Below, one piece after another: positions 43,199 through 56,100 of a stretch of 64,000 nucleotides of DNA (its first letter is position 1; each line of letters begins with the position of its first letter). The stretch lies in the NCBI RefSeq assembly GCF_036373705.1, contig NC_089860.1:35167921-35231920 (forward strand), in the 5' to 3' direction. Both the position numbers and the translations under genes were made by a program. The stretch is from Amia ocellicauda. Its lineage: Eukaryota > Chordata > Actinopteri > Amiiformes > Amiidae. The notes beneath the pieces are model-generated. The model was not told the origin of the DNA. It made no database searches and saw only the letters and a program-made list of their open reading frames with translations.

Positions 43199-43204
43199 AA
43201 TAAA
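43199..43204 (+). terminator. gpatch3: Candidate gpatch3 polyadenylation signal (AATAAA)
   Basis: It is the first AATAAA after the gpatch3 stop and is followed by a GT/T-rich stretch. No AATAAA or ATTAAA lies between the stop and the TG array. If this signal is used, the mRNA carries the whole array. Confidence 0.65.
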
Positions 43205-43789
43205 GTTTGTTTCTCTGCGTAACTACTATGAGTCTTCTGATAGCCATAGGACCAAGCTATGCAAACTTTCTATTGTTATTTTATTACTTTTCAGTCCTAT
43301 TTGTATTTCCCTCTAAAGGGGGGTAAAATGTTTGTTTCAGATGTACTGTAGAATGATGTTCACGGGTTATTTGCTGTATATTACAGCGCCCCACTGTCAA
43401 GTGTGCTGAAAATGTCAAACATTTATTACCATTGGGAGTTTTTGATACAGGATGATTTCAATAAATACTTTACTATGACTGCGCATTATTGTCATTTGTA
43501 CACACCTCTTGTTGGGCTCTTATCAGTGCTGGCAGTTCGCTGTTGTCCACTATCCACCGCTGAGGGATTGTTTATGACGGACAGGGAGGGCAGCCCCACT
43601 GATTCTGTTACACTTTCATGAACAATACAATATGTTACAGTGTTACCAAACAAAGAATAGCAATACATTGAACCCTTCTTAATGAGCAGCGAATCCTAGG
43701 AAATATTCATATATGTGTTTATTTTTTAACGTCATTTGCACAACGAGCGCTGCGAATAGGGAAGCGCTTCCTCTGCCGGAACCAGGAAC

Positions 43790-44030
43790 TCGGCGCCGTG
43801 TTTCCGGGCCGGACGGGTCTGAAGAGCGACACCGACTTCCGCCTTCCGGTGCGGCGCGCAGTGAGGAGCGGGTCCGAGCAGAGCAGCGTCACAGAGAAAC
43901 GCCGCTGCGCAACAGACGGCCAATAGAGACGACACCAGATCCGAGTTATAAATAAGGTGGAGACGTGGACACATGCCGGCTGACAGAGGCTGTGTGTGGA
44001 TCAGAGCCAGACATTTGACAGCCGCGGTGG
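43790..44030 (+). promoter_or_regulatory. gpn2: gpn2 promoter and possible non-coding first exon
   Basis: A CpG-rich block holds ETS-type cores (cttccgg, near 43840), CCAAT (43920-43924) and TATAAATA (43947-43954). A possible donor (gccgcg|gtgggt, GT at 44027-44028) would end a short 5'UTR exon. An acceptor could be the tctctccag ending at 44483, but this is uncertain and the ATG exon could also be the first. Confidence 0.5.
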
Positions 44031-44562
44031 GTGTTCACTGTTCACTAGCCAGTGTGCGCTACAGCCCGGCAACATTGTATCCGTGCGCTCCACTGCGCGG
44101 TGCTGTAATATAACCGGTCAGGATCCGGCACGATTTTCATGAAATGGGCAGGAACAACCCCAATTCTGACTAACTCGTTCTCATCTGCGACACAAAAATG
44201 TTCAGTTTTTATTTCATAGCACATTATTCAGAAGAAACCCATGAACATGAGCATAGTGCCCGATGTAAGCCTCAGCCATGTGATGCACACACAAGGAAGT
44301 ATCTGGAAACTGAGGTTCAGATGAGTGATCAGGCCTACTTTATATGTTTCTCATGTTGTGTGGGTGGCTAGTGTGTTTTGCTCTGGGGGGTGTTGTGCAT
44401 ATTTTATGAGCCTGGAATGGGTGGCTTTCTAAAACTGTTTTCATCCAGTTTATTCCTGTTGTTCTTATCCCCAATCTCTCCAGTTTCTCTGAAGCTGTAA
44501 TCCCCAGTCCTGTGGTGTCGACCCATTCCAGACGTGTCCGTGATGTGAACCGGTGAGGCGTC

Positions 44563-47126
44563 ATGTCCAACCAGAGCACACCGTCCGGCCCCGCCCGCTC
44601 TCTGCAATTCGGCCAGGTGGTGATCGGACCCCCCGGCTCGGGCAAGACCACCTACTGCCGGGGCATGCAGGAGTTCCTCGGCCAGCTGGGCCGCAAGGTG
44701 GTGGTGGTCAACCTGGACCCGGCCAATGAAGGCCTGCCCTACCCCTGCGCCGTGGACGTCGGCGAGCTGATCACGCTGGACGACGTGATGGACAGCCTGA
44801 AACTGGGGCCCAACGGCGGCCTCATCTACTGCATGGAGTACCTGGAGGCCAACCTCGACTGGCTGGAGGCCAAGCTGCGGTCGCTCGGGGACTGCTACTT
44901 CCTGTTCGACTGCCCCGGCCAGGTGGAGCTGTACACCCACCAGAGCTGCGTCAAGAACATCTTTGCCCAGCTGGCGAAGTGGAACTTTCGGGTAGGTCTC
45001 CTGTCCCCAGGCCCCGCTTGATTCGTTTTTTCTATTCTCAGTGGGAACTCGCAAGCTGTAGTTTTCATGTCTCAAGAACATTATACCATGCGACATGACA
45101 CAATAAACACACACAATCGGAGTGCATTTGAAGATTCTCTGATTACACAAGGATCTGCATTCCAGAGCTCTGGGGCATAACAGCAAACAGCTCCAGTGGG
45201 CCGCAGTGTGAAGTCCAGCAGCTGTGACACAAATTGACACATTCGATAGGTCAGACGGGATGCTTAGCCTAATTAGCAACCAAGAGGTCAGCCAGGGACT
45301 GTGGCGTCCACACAGGAGAGCTGGTTTGTGCTGTGAGCTGGTTTCCATGTCCTGGGTCACAGTCGGCCTGCAGCGATTCCAGACCAAGTCAAGCAGAATC
45401 AGTTTGAAAGGCAGCCTGATTGATTTAGATTGAAGCCTCTCATTGCAAGGCAGTGAGTGTTCATTTAACAAGCATGGATTATGTTTTAAGAACATAAGAA
45501 AGTGTCCAATCAAGAGGAGCCATTTGCCCCATCGTGCTCGTTTGGTGTCCATTAATAACTAAGTGATCAAGGATCCTATCCAGTCTATTTTTGAATGTTC
45601 CCAAATTGTCTCTTCAGCCGCATCGCTGGGGAGTTTGTTCAGATTGTGACGCCTCTCTGTGTGAAGAAGTGTCTCCTGTTTTCTGTCTCGAATGCCTTGA
45701 AGCCCAATTTCCATTTGTCCCCGGGTGCGTGTGTCCCTGCTGATCTGGAAAAGCTCCTCTGGTTTGATGTGGTCGATGCCCTTCATGATTTTGAAGACTT
45801 GGATCAAGTCCCCACGTAGTCTCCTCTGTTCCAGGGTGAAAAGGTTCAGGTCCTCTGTCTCTCAGTAGGACATTCCCTTCAGACCTGGAATAAGTCTGGT
45901 TGCTCTCCTCTGAACTGCCTCTAGAGCAGCGATATCTTTCTTGAAGTGTGGAGCCGATTAATTGTGTGGTATTATAGAAACTCAAGTGCATGTGTGTATG
46001 TATGCATGTATTTATGGGTGTAAGTTGTTAAGGTCTCATTATTGGGCTGTTTGTTGTAACATTGTGTGTGTTGATCAGTTTGTGTTGAGGAAGCCGTCCT
46101 GAGTGTCTCCTCTGCTTGCAGTTGACCGCCGTGCACCTGGTGGATTCCCACTACTGTGCCGACCCGGCCAAGTTCATCTCCGTACTGTGCACCTCCCTGT
46201 CCACCATGCTGCACGTGGAGCTGCCCCACGTCAACGTCCTGTCCAAGATGGACCTGGTCGAGCAGTTCGGGAGACTGGGTGAGAGAGGCAGAATCGTCTT
46301 TGGCCTGGGTGGGGGGTCCTAGTAGTCCTCTGTCCCTTTTCTAGACGGGCTGTATTGTATCAGAAGGTTTTTCTTGTTGGTTGTCGGTACTGACCTGTGT
46401 CCTCCTCTCCCCCCGTGCCACAGCCTTCAACCTCGACTTCTATACCGAGGTGCTCGACCTGTCCTACCTGCTGGGACACCTAGGCGCTGACCCGTTTTTC
46501 AAAAAGTTTGCAAGGCTCAACGAGAAGCTGATAGAGCTCATCGAGGACTACAGCCTGGTCTCCTTTGTGCCTCTGAACGTCCAGGTGGGCTCTTGCTTCC
46601 CCACTCTCCCTCTCTCTCTCTCTACCTCTCCCTCTCTCCCTCATTCTCTCTCTCTCCCTGTCTCTCCAGGACAAGCAGAGCATGGCGCAGGTGATGAGGG
46701 TGGTGGACAAGGCCAATGGCTACTGCTTCGGGGACCTGGAGCAGCGCAGCCTGGAGGCCATGATGTCCGCAGCAGTCGGGGCTGACTTCCACTTCAGCTC
46801 GTATCCTTTGCCTCCTCTTGTGTCTCTGTTTCCTCTGGTGTGTGTCTGTGTGTGTGTCTGTGTGTCTGTGTCTGTGATTGTTTGTGTGTCTGTGATTGTG
46901 TGTGTGTGTCTGTGTGTGTGTGTGTGTGTCTGTGATTGTGTGTGTGTCTGTGATTGTGTGTGTGTCTGTGTGTGTGTCTGTGTGTGTGTGTGGTTGGAGA
47001 GCCTCCTCCCTTGTGTCCACACCCTGGCCCTGTTTCTTTAACTCTGACTGCAGGACGCTGGCCGTGCAGGAGAAGTACCTACATCCGGGTGAGAAGACGG
47101 TGGGGGACGAGGTAATGGATCTATAG
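44563..47126 (+). CDS. gpn2: GPN-loop GTPase 2
   Basis: Five coding exons are 44563-44991, 46122-46278, 46424-46584, 46670-46800 and 47054-47126. They total 951 nt and encode 316 aa (human 310), with all GT-AG junctions and phases that close. The P-loop GPPGSGKT is at residues 22-29, [10 protein letters not shown] near 49-57, the family-defining GPN at 82-84 within [15 protein letters not shown], the switch motif DCPGQ at 116-120 and the guanine-specificity motif SKMD at 184-187. GPN2 works with GPN1 and GPN3 in cytoplasmic assembly and nuclear import of RNA polymerase II and III. Every catalytic motif is present and no break is seen. Intron 4 starts with GTATCC and carries a TG array. tbxta lies downstream in tail-to-tail orientation. 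Confidence 0.97.
45489..45955 (-). mobile_element. CR1/L3-type LINE fragment in gpn2 intron 1
   Basis: About 467 bp of the LINE 3' region, antisense to gpn2, near full match to the right half of the 4786-6112 copy. It is the longest intronic copy in the window. Confidence 0.9.
46838..46992. repeat. TG-rich array in gpn2 intron 4
   Basis: TG runs with tctg and attg interruptions occupy most of this ~250-bp intron. Confidence 0.95.
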
Positions 47127-47413
47127 CCACGGTCTCGGGCAGACCTCCCACTCCGGTCACACAGCCACAACATCCCTGCGCTGGTCTGGACTGGACTCGA
47201 GCACAGACCCCCACACACGGACCCGCAGACGGACACACGAACACGTTCACAGAGACACGCCTGCGCTGGCCTGACCTGGGCTAGAGCTCACGCATAAACA
47301 CACACACAGACACACAAACACACGACAGGACACGAGGACACGCCTCGCCCAGAGGGACACTGGCTGCTTCTGATGAATAATAACATCAACGATCTGCCCT
47401 GGGACTGAATTTC

Positions 47414-47419
47414 AATAAA
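47414..47419 (+). terminator. gpn2: gpn2 polyadenylation signal (AATAAA)
   Basis: AATAAA lies 288 nt after the gpn2 stop, the first such motif. Confidence 0.75.
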
Positions 47420-48248
47420 ACTGAGGGAAAATATGGATGAGAAGTGCTCTTTCCACAGCTCTGTTTAGACTGAACAGAAAGTGCGATGGTGTGCGATGTA
47501 AGCATATAACAAAACCATGAACACTGTGCTCTGACTTTTGTTTATTTTTGTCTGTTTGTCGTTCGCTGACTTTTATAAAACATGGATCTCTGCCGTGCCG
47601 AGTGCGTTGGCCTTGTTTGTCTTTCTCGACTCCTCTCAATCCCCTGTCAAGTCACAGGGTGGCGTCCAGGACCGTGAACGCCTTGTCCGTCCAGCTGTCC
47701 TCCATGGCTGAGTTGTGGCTGGTCTCAGTAGTGCCGACACGCCCCGGGCCTCGGAGAAGGTTCGGGTCTCTTTCGATATTGACCCATTGCGGAGCTTGGG
47801 GCCGGTCGCCGAGTCAGTGTGTAGCTGATTGTGTAGTCTGTGAGGAGAGCGCTGTGGTGTTGTGTAATGCTCAGAGAGGCACAACTCGTCCCCCAGCTAC
47901 ACGTGTGCACAGGTCTAGTGTAGGAAAATGGGGGCTGCTGTGGGTGGGAGGTTCTGTGAGTGGAGCCAGGTGGCGGTGAGACAGGGTGCATATGTGTGCC
48001 TGGGGGGGCTGGGGCGGGTCGGTGGGGTGGGTGGCACGGAGAATGGGGGGGGGTGCTGAGGGAGGGGAGTGTGCTCAGCTGAGAGCAATGTCTCACTGGG
48101 GTTCGAAAATTTCTTCATTAGGAAAACCACACAGAGATCAGAGGGCCGGCCGGGGGCGTCTGCGTGCTCAGCAAACACGCCGCCGGAGTGCAGGAGCCGT
48201 GTCAGCTGCCTCGGCGTGTTTTTACCGAGGGGCAGCAATAAATTACAC

Positions 48249-48267
48249 GGGGGGGGGGGGGGGGGGG
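48249..48267. repeat. Poly(G) run of 19
   Basis: Nineteen consecutive G within a longer G-rich stretch (47990-48300). Prone to quadruplex formation and to sequencing error. Confidence 0.9.
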
Positions 48268-51200
48268 AGCGGGTCTGTGGGCAATCGGGGGGGCTGCGCC
48301 GCATCGTCTGGCCGGCTTCTCCGAATCTTCTGGAGGAAAAGATGCCAGGCCGAAAACAGTAGTCCCACACCGGCATCTGCTGATGCTCGGTGATAAACAC
48401 ACACTAAGATCCCAAATTACGTCAGCCCTGTTTCTGTTCATGGTTACCTGTCCCGAGGAGAGTACAGTTCATGTTTGAGTAAAGTGCGAGTTGTGGCAGA
48501 CTCTCTGTGCCTTCTTCTCGGTTCTCCTGCCTTTCTTCTCCCTGCTCATGATCTCCAGACCTCTCCCCAAGAGACAAGAGGGACACCTCTGCCTCGTCCA
48601 CTTTTAAAAACCCGTCTCTGGCTCAGTCTACCTCTAGATTCAAATGTAGCATGTAAAGGTGTTGTTTAGTCATTTGTATGTCGCGTGTCGGCTCTGAGAC
48701 GCACTCTGTGTATGCAGGGCTCTATTTTGATTTCAGATCGATGTGGTTGACTTGCTGTTTTTCTGGAGAGCAACGTCGGGAAAGGTGTCCACACCCAGAC
48801 CGTACAGCATCGTCTTTACAGTGTGTTTGACTCCTGGAGGCAAGCTCATCTGGAAAGTCAAAGCTTCCCGGCTCAATTAACAAAGACAAACACTGACAGC
48901 AGGCCAGAGAAAGCCTATCTCCCCTGTGTGTGTGTCTGTGGTGTTTGGTCAGCTCTGCAGACAAAGGCCCAGTGTGCGATTGTTTACAGCCGAGTTTGCA
49001 ATAACAAAGTGGATGAACTCCTGTTTTTTTTCCTGCCTTCTTGTTTTTTCCCCCCTGGCTTAAAGTCTTAGCACAGCGCATGAGACGGGTCTGACAAAAC
49101 CCGTGTGTGTACCCTGGTTTAATTCACATCCTCTCGGGGTCTCCAGAAGAAACAAAATAGGATATTTTTGGGAAACAACTTCCCTGCCAGTGTGATGGCG
49201 TTTTAAGTTTCTCAATGAGTCGATCCCTGCTGTTGTTCTTCTCCTTTGAACCCAGAAAAATGAGACGATAAATCAAACGGAAAGAAAAGTGTGGGAGTGT
49301 TGTAGTGCAGAACTGTTTGTCACCAGTGTGTCTGTAGTTTGAGCAGGTTGTCAGTGTAGTAGTAGGGTTGATGCTTTGATATTGAGGCTAACAAGTTACT
49401 ATAGGTACTTATTTACTGTGTGACAAGTTATAAACCCTGTAGTTTTATTTAAATGTTAAATCATAGCAGGTATAAACATTTGAGCCTATTGTAGATTAGT
49501 TCTCTATTTGATTACTAGTTTTTCCTCCTAATTCTGTAAACGCATCATTCAAACTTTACTTCTTGAGGTTAATATGAACTTCAAAATACTGGCTCCTTGA
49601 AAGAGAATATAAATATTTGCATCTCGGTAGATTTGGACCTTCAAACTTTGACAGATTTTGTTCAGAAAATGTGTTTGAGACAAGCATTTAATTTCTGTGT
49701 TCAAATCAGTTACAGTTGTTTACTGGCGCTTGGAAAAAATAACTAGAGAATCCAAAAGAACACCCTGATCTCAAAACACAGAAAACAAACGGGGAAATTA
49801 AAGTAACATAAATTACACTCCGACTGGAAACATCTCGAGCACTCGCTTGCAATATCTGGGCAGGACTTTGCTCATGGGTTTATATTACTCTGACAGCAGG
49901 TTGCCAAATTGCCGGCTCATTAAAACCTGGCCGGCCGCCTGCGCTCCCATATTCATTTGAGTCCCGGTGCGGAGCGCTTCATCATCCCGGCTGTCACTGT
50001 CTGCGCTCGGCGGTCAGGGGCCCCAACGACACTGTTACACTGTATCGAATAGTGTCTCTGTGGAGGATTATGTCACAATGAGATTGAGATTAGAAAACTT
50101 TCAGCGTACATATCATAGTCTTCTTGATTATAAAATATTTAGAAGGATTTTTGTGGCAAATGTTACATATTTAGTTGCCGCTTTATGGATTGTAATCAAT
50201 TTATTTGGGGCAGTTTAAAATTACTTTTATTTAACATTTTTGAATAGACGAGTGTAAAATGCATTGTAAGTTTCTGTCCTCAGAGCTTCATTCATACGCT
50301 TTGGCTCGTCTCAAACAATAGTTATGCTTATGAGATCTGGGATATTTATTTCCGTGCTTCACGATTGTAAAAGCTGAGAGGTTGTTGCTCTAATTAACGC
50401 GGCCGTGCCACTGACGGAATATCCTTTTCTTATTAACACGGGTCGCAAATTAAACTGACGCCTAGCAGCAGAATTTTCTCTACTCCTCTGTGTTAGAAAC
50501 CATCCCTCCTGACGACTTATACCCAGGAACAAAATACCCCCCCCCCAATTCTCACACATTGTACTGAAACCTTAACAATGTTTTTCAAAACTATAAACCT
50601 TTACAAAAGTGTATATATAATATAATAACTCCACAATGTTAGCTTTTTCTTAAGAACGGAGCAAGAAAATAAACCACACATTAGCCATACATAAGAATGA
50701 ATTCGTATTTATTTATTCACATGAATGTTCCTCATAAACACAGCAGTAGTGAAAAAGGATGATCATGCGACAGTTACAGGTGTGCGATGTGAGTCGGTGT
50801 GGGGTCAGTTCTTCACACTGAACAGTTCTGCACAGTGGGGTGTTCTGGAGTTTATGACGCTGGCGATGTGATCTCTTCCACATGGGAAAAGCCTTCTCTT
50901 CAAATCAGTCTGGATGTCAGAAAACTGGCAACATGTGCATATGTGTGGTCTTGTGTAGCTTTATATCAGTTTAATACACGTGAATGTCTGGGTACTTCTC
51001 TGGTGCAGATTGGCAGGACAACGCAAGACACGGTCACCAGGCATGTTTTTGGCGTGGCCCTTTATCTCACAGTGCCAAAGAGCACTTCTTTGATCGCCCA
51101 TCTTTCGAGCGACCTCCTGTTTAAGGTTGTACACAGCTGCTCCCAGACGTGCTCAGTGTGCGAGTGAAATTGAGTGGTAGAGATTTGTCCGTGAAGCAGC

Positions 51201-51394
51201 GCAGCAGGAGCCCCATGAACGCTGGCCCGCCTCTGAAGGAAAGGGTCTTCCAGTTTGGTTTCCAGTTTGGTTTTGGAAGTCCCATAAGGAGATGAGCTGC
51301 ACTGCTGCCCCTCTCGGTCTGTCACACAGGCATTATTATTATTAAATCGAATGTGTTGCAATCTGTGCTGTGTTTGGCGGCACAGTTTCGCAGC

Positions 51395-51440
51395 AGGGCC
51401 CTGTGTTTTGCGCACTAGATCGCACTAAACACAGGGCCCT
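51395..51440. repeat. Perfect 14-bp inverted repeat
   Basis: AGGGCCCTGTGTTT (51395-51408) and its exact reverse complement (51427-51440) flank an 18-nt spacer that itself has two cgcacta/cgcact copies. It could be a foldback transposon end or a structured element. Confidence 0.85.
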
Positions 51441-52342
51441 ATGCACAGGGTTTTCAGTTTAAAATCCAACTCTTGGGATCCTGTGAGCACAAATAAAGTG
51501 TGGGTGGGGAATGTATGTGTTATGTGGGCTCAACAACAAACTGACTCACTAGCTTTCGAAGTTACAAAGCAGCCATGTGAAACACCCAGGAAACCCTACA
51601 GGCCGAGGAATGCTCTGTGTCGCATCGTTCTGCCTGTCGACCCGCGCCGCCCTTCACTGGACACTGACTGGCCGTGTGACTTGAATCCACTGATCCCGAG
51701 AGTCATTCTCGGCAGGAAGTGCGTTGCTGCTGCGGTTCAGAGCGAGGGTTTGTTGACAGGCGGACTCATGATTGAGTGAGAGGTGTGTGGGTTACTGTGT
51801 TCTCCGGTAAGATGTAGTAACGGGGTCCTACTCTATGTTTGGTGAGTGAAGGTGCAAATAAATTGAGAATACACATCACGTCTTGTTTTGTATTTCATTC
51901 GATAAAAACGAACACATTAATTTACTTTGAACATTACATAAATAAAGCTCACATGAGTCCTGCACATACAAATAAACAAAAATATATACAGAATATCAGG
52001 AGATTTTCTTTTTTTGGTTTCAAAGGCACAGAGATTGAAGCAAGTGCCAGGGTGTTTGACCTCTCACGCATGTGTAAACATCGAAAGACAATGTGCTTTT
52101 CTCAGCAGGACAAGAAACAAAACAAAAAAATCAAAGGCACTTTTCCATCTTTCCTCTCGCAATGAAAAGCTCCACTAGCCTTTCCTCTCGCCCAGACATT
52201 TAACAACGCCCCCAGACTGAAAGACTCGTCTTATTCTCCTCGAGCTGAACTTCAACCCCAGGTCCTGCGCTACATAGAGGAGGATGTGAAGACATTCAAG
52301 ATTTGGTGCCATCAATTGCGCTGAGGTGTCAAGGTAACACAC

Positions 52343-52348
52343 TTTAAT
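52343..52348 (-). terminator. tbxta: Candidate tbxta polyadenylation signal (ATTAAA)
   Basis: TTTAAT on the plus strand is the ATTAAA variant in gene sense, ~820 nt past the stop. No AATAAA occurs closer in this sense; the next is near 50708. Confidence 0.35.
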
Positions 52349-53170
52349 ATAAGCGAACAATGTTAATATAGATATTTAAGAAAACAAAATGAACACAAAA
52401 ACAAACAAAAAAGTGATTAACAAAGATTATCGCCCATACTTTGTAAATTATTTTTTATATATATATAAAAAACAACAATTAAATAAAAAATGGTCCCGAC
52501 TGATTGCTTCATAAATCCAGTATTAGTTGACACCTGTCGATACACAGCTTCATATTAAGTTAGCAAGGTTTTCTGACATCAGACCCCCTGCAGTGTCAAG
52601 ACAGCGTGTTTAGGACGTGTCTGGACACTGCATGGGGTGAACCAGTGCATCAGTGCTGCTACACGCATGTTCCCCCAACCCTGGCCTCGGACCCCCCAGC
52701 CCCCCATTGGTCTGCGTGTCCCTTCACAGGATCAGGGCGATTGTTCGGGCAATATTTGGTTCTCTCTAAGTAACCGGATGTGTGAAAGTCAGACACCCCT
52801 GTAGCTCTGCAGGACCAGGGTTACAGAGCTCCGGTGCCTGGCTGTGCTTGTGTGTCCGACAGAAGAAGCCACCGTCCGCGTATCCCAGTACGGGGATATC
52901 GGCACAAAGTTCTGCTTCTTTTGACCGCGTCCCGTTTCACGCTGCGCCATGGTGGACTGGCCTTCCCCACAGACCCGACCGGTGCATCGAGATGCAGTGA
53001 AAGTGTCCCTAACTGTCCGTCCGTTACTCTGGAATGAAAATATCTGCGTCTGGTCCACGAGAGTGCGGGGGTTATGTCAGTTCTCTCCTGAAGGTCCTCG
53101 GTGAATGCCTGCTGCTGAAGCTGCCGAGTTGTTGTTTTTTTTGGGACGGGACGTGGGGTGGGGGGGTAGC

Positions 53171-56100
53171 TTAGTAGCTCTGTGCCACCGGCGCCCAGGA
53201 GGCGGCCAGCCTGGCGATGGAGCTCTCGAACTGGGCCTCGCCGCCGCCCACCTCCCCCAGGCTGCTGTCGTACATGGGGGAGGCGGAGGAGGCCGGGAGA
53301 GCGGAGGTCAGCCCCGAGTAGGAGACTGAGGAGCCGCGGAGGAACTGCGACGTCAGGCCGCTGGAGATGGAGCTCGACGGGGAGCCGGGGTTCAGAGACG
53401 TGCCGGCCACCGACCACAGACTCGGGTACTGACTGCAGAGAGAGGAGAGAGAGGGTCAGGGACGGGAATTTGTTTTGGTGGGTAACAATAAGAGGTCCGC
53501 CCCGATCCCCATACGTTAAAATGCATGTGCTTCCAACTTATTCTTTGGGACATCTTAAACAAGAGAGCTTGTAATGAGTGATTCTTGCAAAAAATGGAAC
53601 ACACTAGTAAGTAAACAATGAATAAAATATATATGCAAATGCCTAGTGTACGGGTTACACAGGCAGCCGAGGGGCCGCTCCCCAAGCTGCTGCGGGACAT
53701 TAGGACACACAACGCAGCTGACCTGGCGTTGGACGGGGCGTTGCTGGCGTGCGAGAGAGCCGGCATCGCACTGGAGCTGGGGATCTGCAGCGTTGACCAG
53801 CTGTCGTGAGGCGCCAGGCCGGAGGAGGACGGGTCCATGTAGTTGTCTGAAAAGATGAGGTACTTATTAGCCATGACTGGGGGCAGGGGGTCTTAGCATT
53901 GGACAGAGCACAGACCAGTCAGAAATAAAGGGTTCCAGAGGCACATCTTCACGGAAATGATATCACACATTCCTCTTTGTGTTCATCTGCCTGGTGACAG
54001 TTAACCAGTATACCAGAGACAATTTGAAATGGTTTGTTTACTAAAACTCAGCCCTGTGTATCTTTATTATTACTATTATGAATCATAATAATCTGAATAC
54101 CTTATTACTATATGGAGCCAAGTATTTGTGATCGTCTCAGAGTGACAGTTTTTGCATCTTTAGACACTGCTTACGTCAAGATAAACTACGATCTGGCCAC
54201 TATTCCCATGGACGGAGTGTGTCTCCTAGTTCTCCGTTCATTCAGAGAAAGGAGACACTGTCCTGCTGTCCAAGCTGCCTGAAGCACTGAGTAGACACTC
54301 CCCTCAATGTGATTCAAAACAGCTTTCTATTACGTGAGCTCAGAGTCATAGCTTCGTCATGCTGGACAGCTCAGTCAGTGCAATGGCTCTGTGTTAGAAA
54401 CACTCTCTCTCTCCTGTCTCTGCAGGCGGAAACGGGCAGATTGCCGATTTGTCGCGCTCTCCCTTACTTGTGCTGGAGTTGCGGTGGGGGTAGTGGCTGG
54501 GGTACGGCGCAGCCCGGTGACCCCGCAGGCCGGAGTATCGCTCGCAGTAGGACCCCGAAGAGAGGCCGGGCCCCCCGCTGAACTGAGGAGGGCTGCTGCT
54601 GGGGCAGATAGAGTTGTTACTGGGCAGAAACCAGCCGCCAACTGTGGAGAAGGGGAAGACATAGGACAAGGCAATAAGCAACACGGTGTACGGTAGAGGG
54701 CTTAATTTAAGGCTGCCGGTTGACCCCCTGACTCTTAAACACTGATGCCAAACGATCCTGTCTTACAAAGCAAGTCATTTTTTATATCAGTTGCTTACTT
54801 TGCGAGTACCCAGACTGCTGGTTGTCCCCGTTGTGATCTGGCACATCCTTGTGATCGCTCCTGTGAATTATTCAAGACAGAACATTTATATCCACACAGA
54901 TTTCTTATTAAAATCAAACTATTTTACAAATAGTATTCTCTCATCTATGTTCATATTCTTATTTTAAAACCATTAATACAGGGGTAGTAAACATTCTCAC
55001 ACAGCAGAATATATTATGAAAATAATTCATTTTTACGTGTATTATTACTGGGGGGACATTTACATATGTATGTGTGGTCTTACATATATCTTTCTCAAGG
55101 ACGCTTCTATTTATCTTGCAAATCTGTAGTTATATCGATAGGTTGTTTCTGTTTATCAAGGTTAATTGGCTGTTTTGTCTTACCTCTCCTTTGCATCGAG
55201 AAATGCCTTGGCGAACGGGTTGTGCTTTATCTTCAGGGCCGTGATCTGAGAGAGGGGAGAGATGTAGGCTGTGTTCACTCTCTGGCCACTACAGTTCACA
55301 CAGGGCTGAAACTGTCCCCAAACAGACTGGACACTAGACACAGTTCTTCTGTATGGAAGGTTTGTCCATGACACTCAAATATTGATTTAAAGATTTTGAA
55401 TAAGAAAAAGGTTGGGAAATTAGCCTTACACAAATTAATAGCCTAATTCAATGATTTTTATATTTAACTTGAAGAATTTTCATTTAAAACAGCAATTTAT
55501 AGTAGTTTGGGTTGAGTGTAATGACTGCCAAAAACTGCCATTTCTTTCATCAAGATGAACTCTCACTGGCCAAGTGTGGGGCCCTCTATATCGACCTGGG
55601 TGGCCCCGTCCCAGAGGAGAGACCCTTGCCCCCTTTACCTCCTCATTCTGGTACGCGGTCACAGCGATGAACTGCGTCTCTGGGAACGACTGGCTGCTGA
55701 TCATCTTCTGGACCCCCCCGACCTTCACGATGTGGATCCGGGGCTCGTACTTGTGCAGCGAGTTCAGCATGATCTGAGGCGAGAAGAGTCTCTTTACAAG
55801 GACAGTCAAGCAGCTGTGATCTGATCGTTACTCTTTTGTCTTTTCTAGAAACTTTAGTTTTACTTGAAATATAAAAGCCATCAAAAGTGAGTCACTGAAT
55901 TTAGCTTAATTAGAACCTGAACCAAATGACTTGTCATTTCCATTTTGTTTGGTCTGAGGGCTTCTGCTCTTGTACTCTATGCTCTCTACGGGCTTTGCTT
56001 TGTCTTGGTTGTCCAGCGCTTTGAGATGCCGCTACTCTTGAAGAATCAAGTCTGGTCGGCTAACACTTGCAGTCACTGCCTCTAACACACCGCGCATGTC

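Larger units (their letters stand above)
47420..52340. other. Intergenic region between the gpn2 and tbxta 3' ends
   Basis: No coding exon is supported. It contains a run of 19 G (48249-48267) in a G-rich neighbourhood, a perfect 14-bp inverted repeat (51395-51440), and a CpG-containing block near 49850-50050 of unknown role. In human SFN and ZDHHC18 follow GPN2; neither is visible here. Confidence 0.5.

Noticed and set aside
44404-45552. 382-codon minus-strand open frame
   Set aside because: It overlaps gpn2 exon 1 and intron 1 on the opposite strand and starts in a LINE fragment. It is a shadow of the GC-rich gpn2 exon with no family resemblance.
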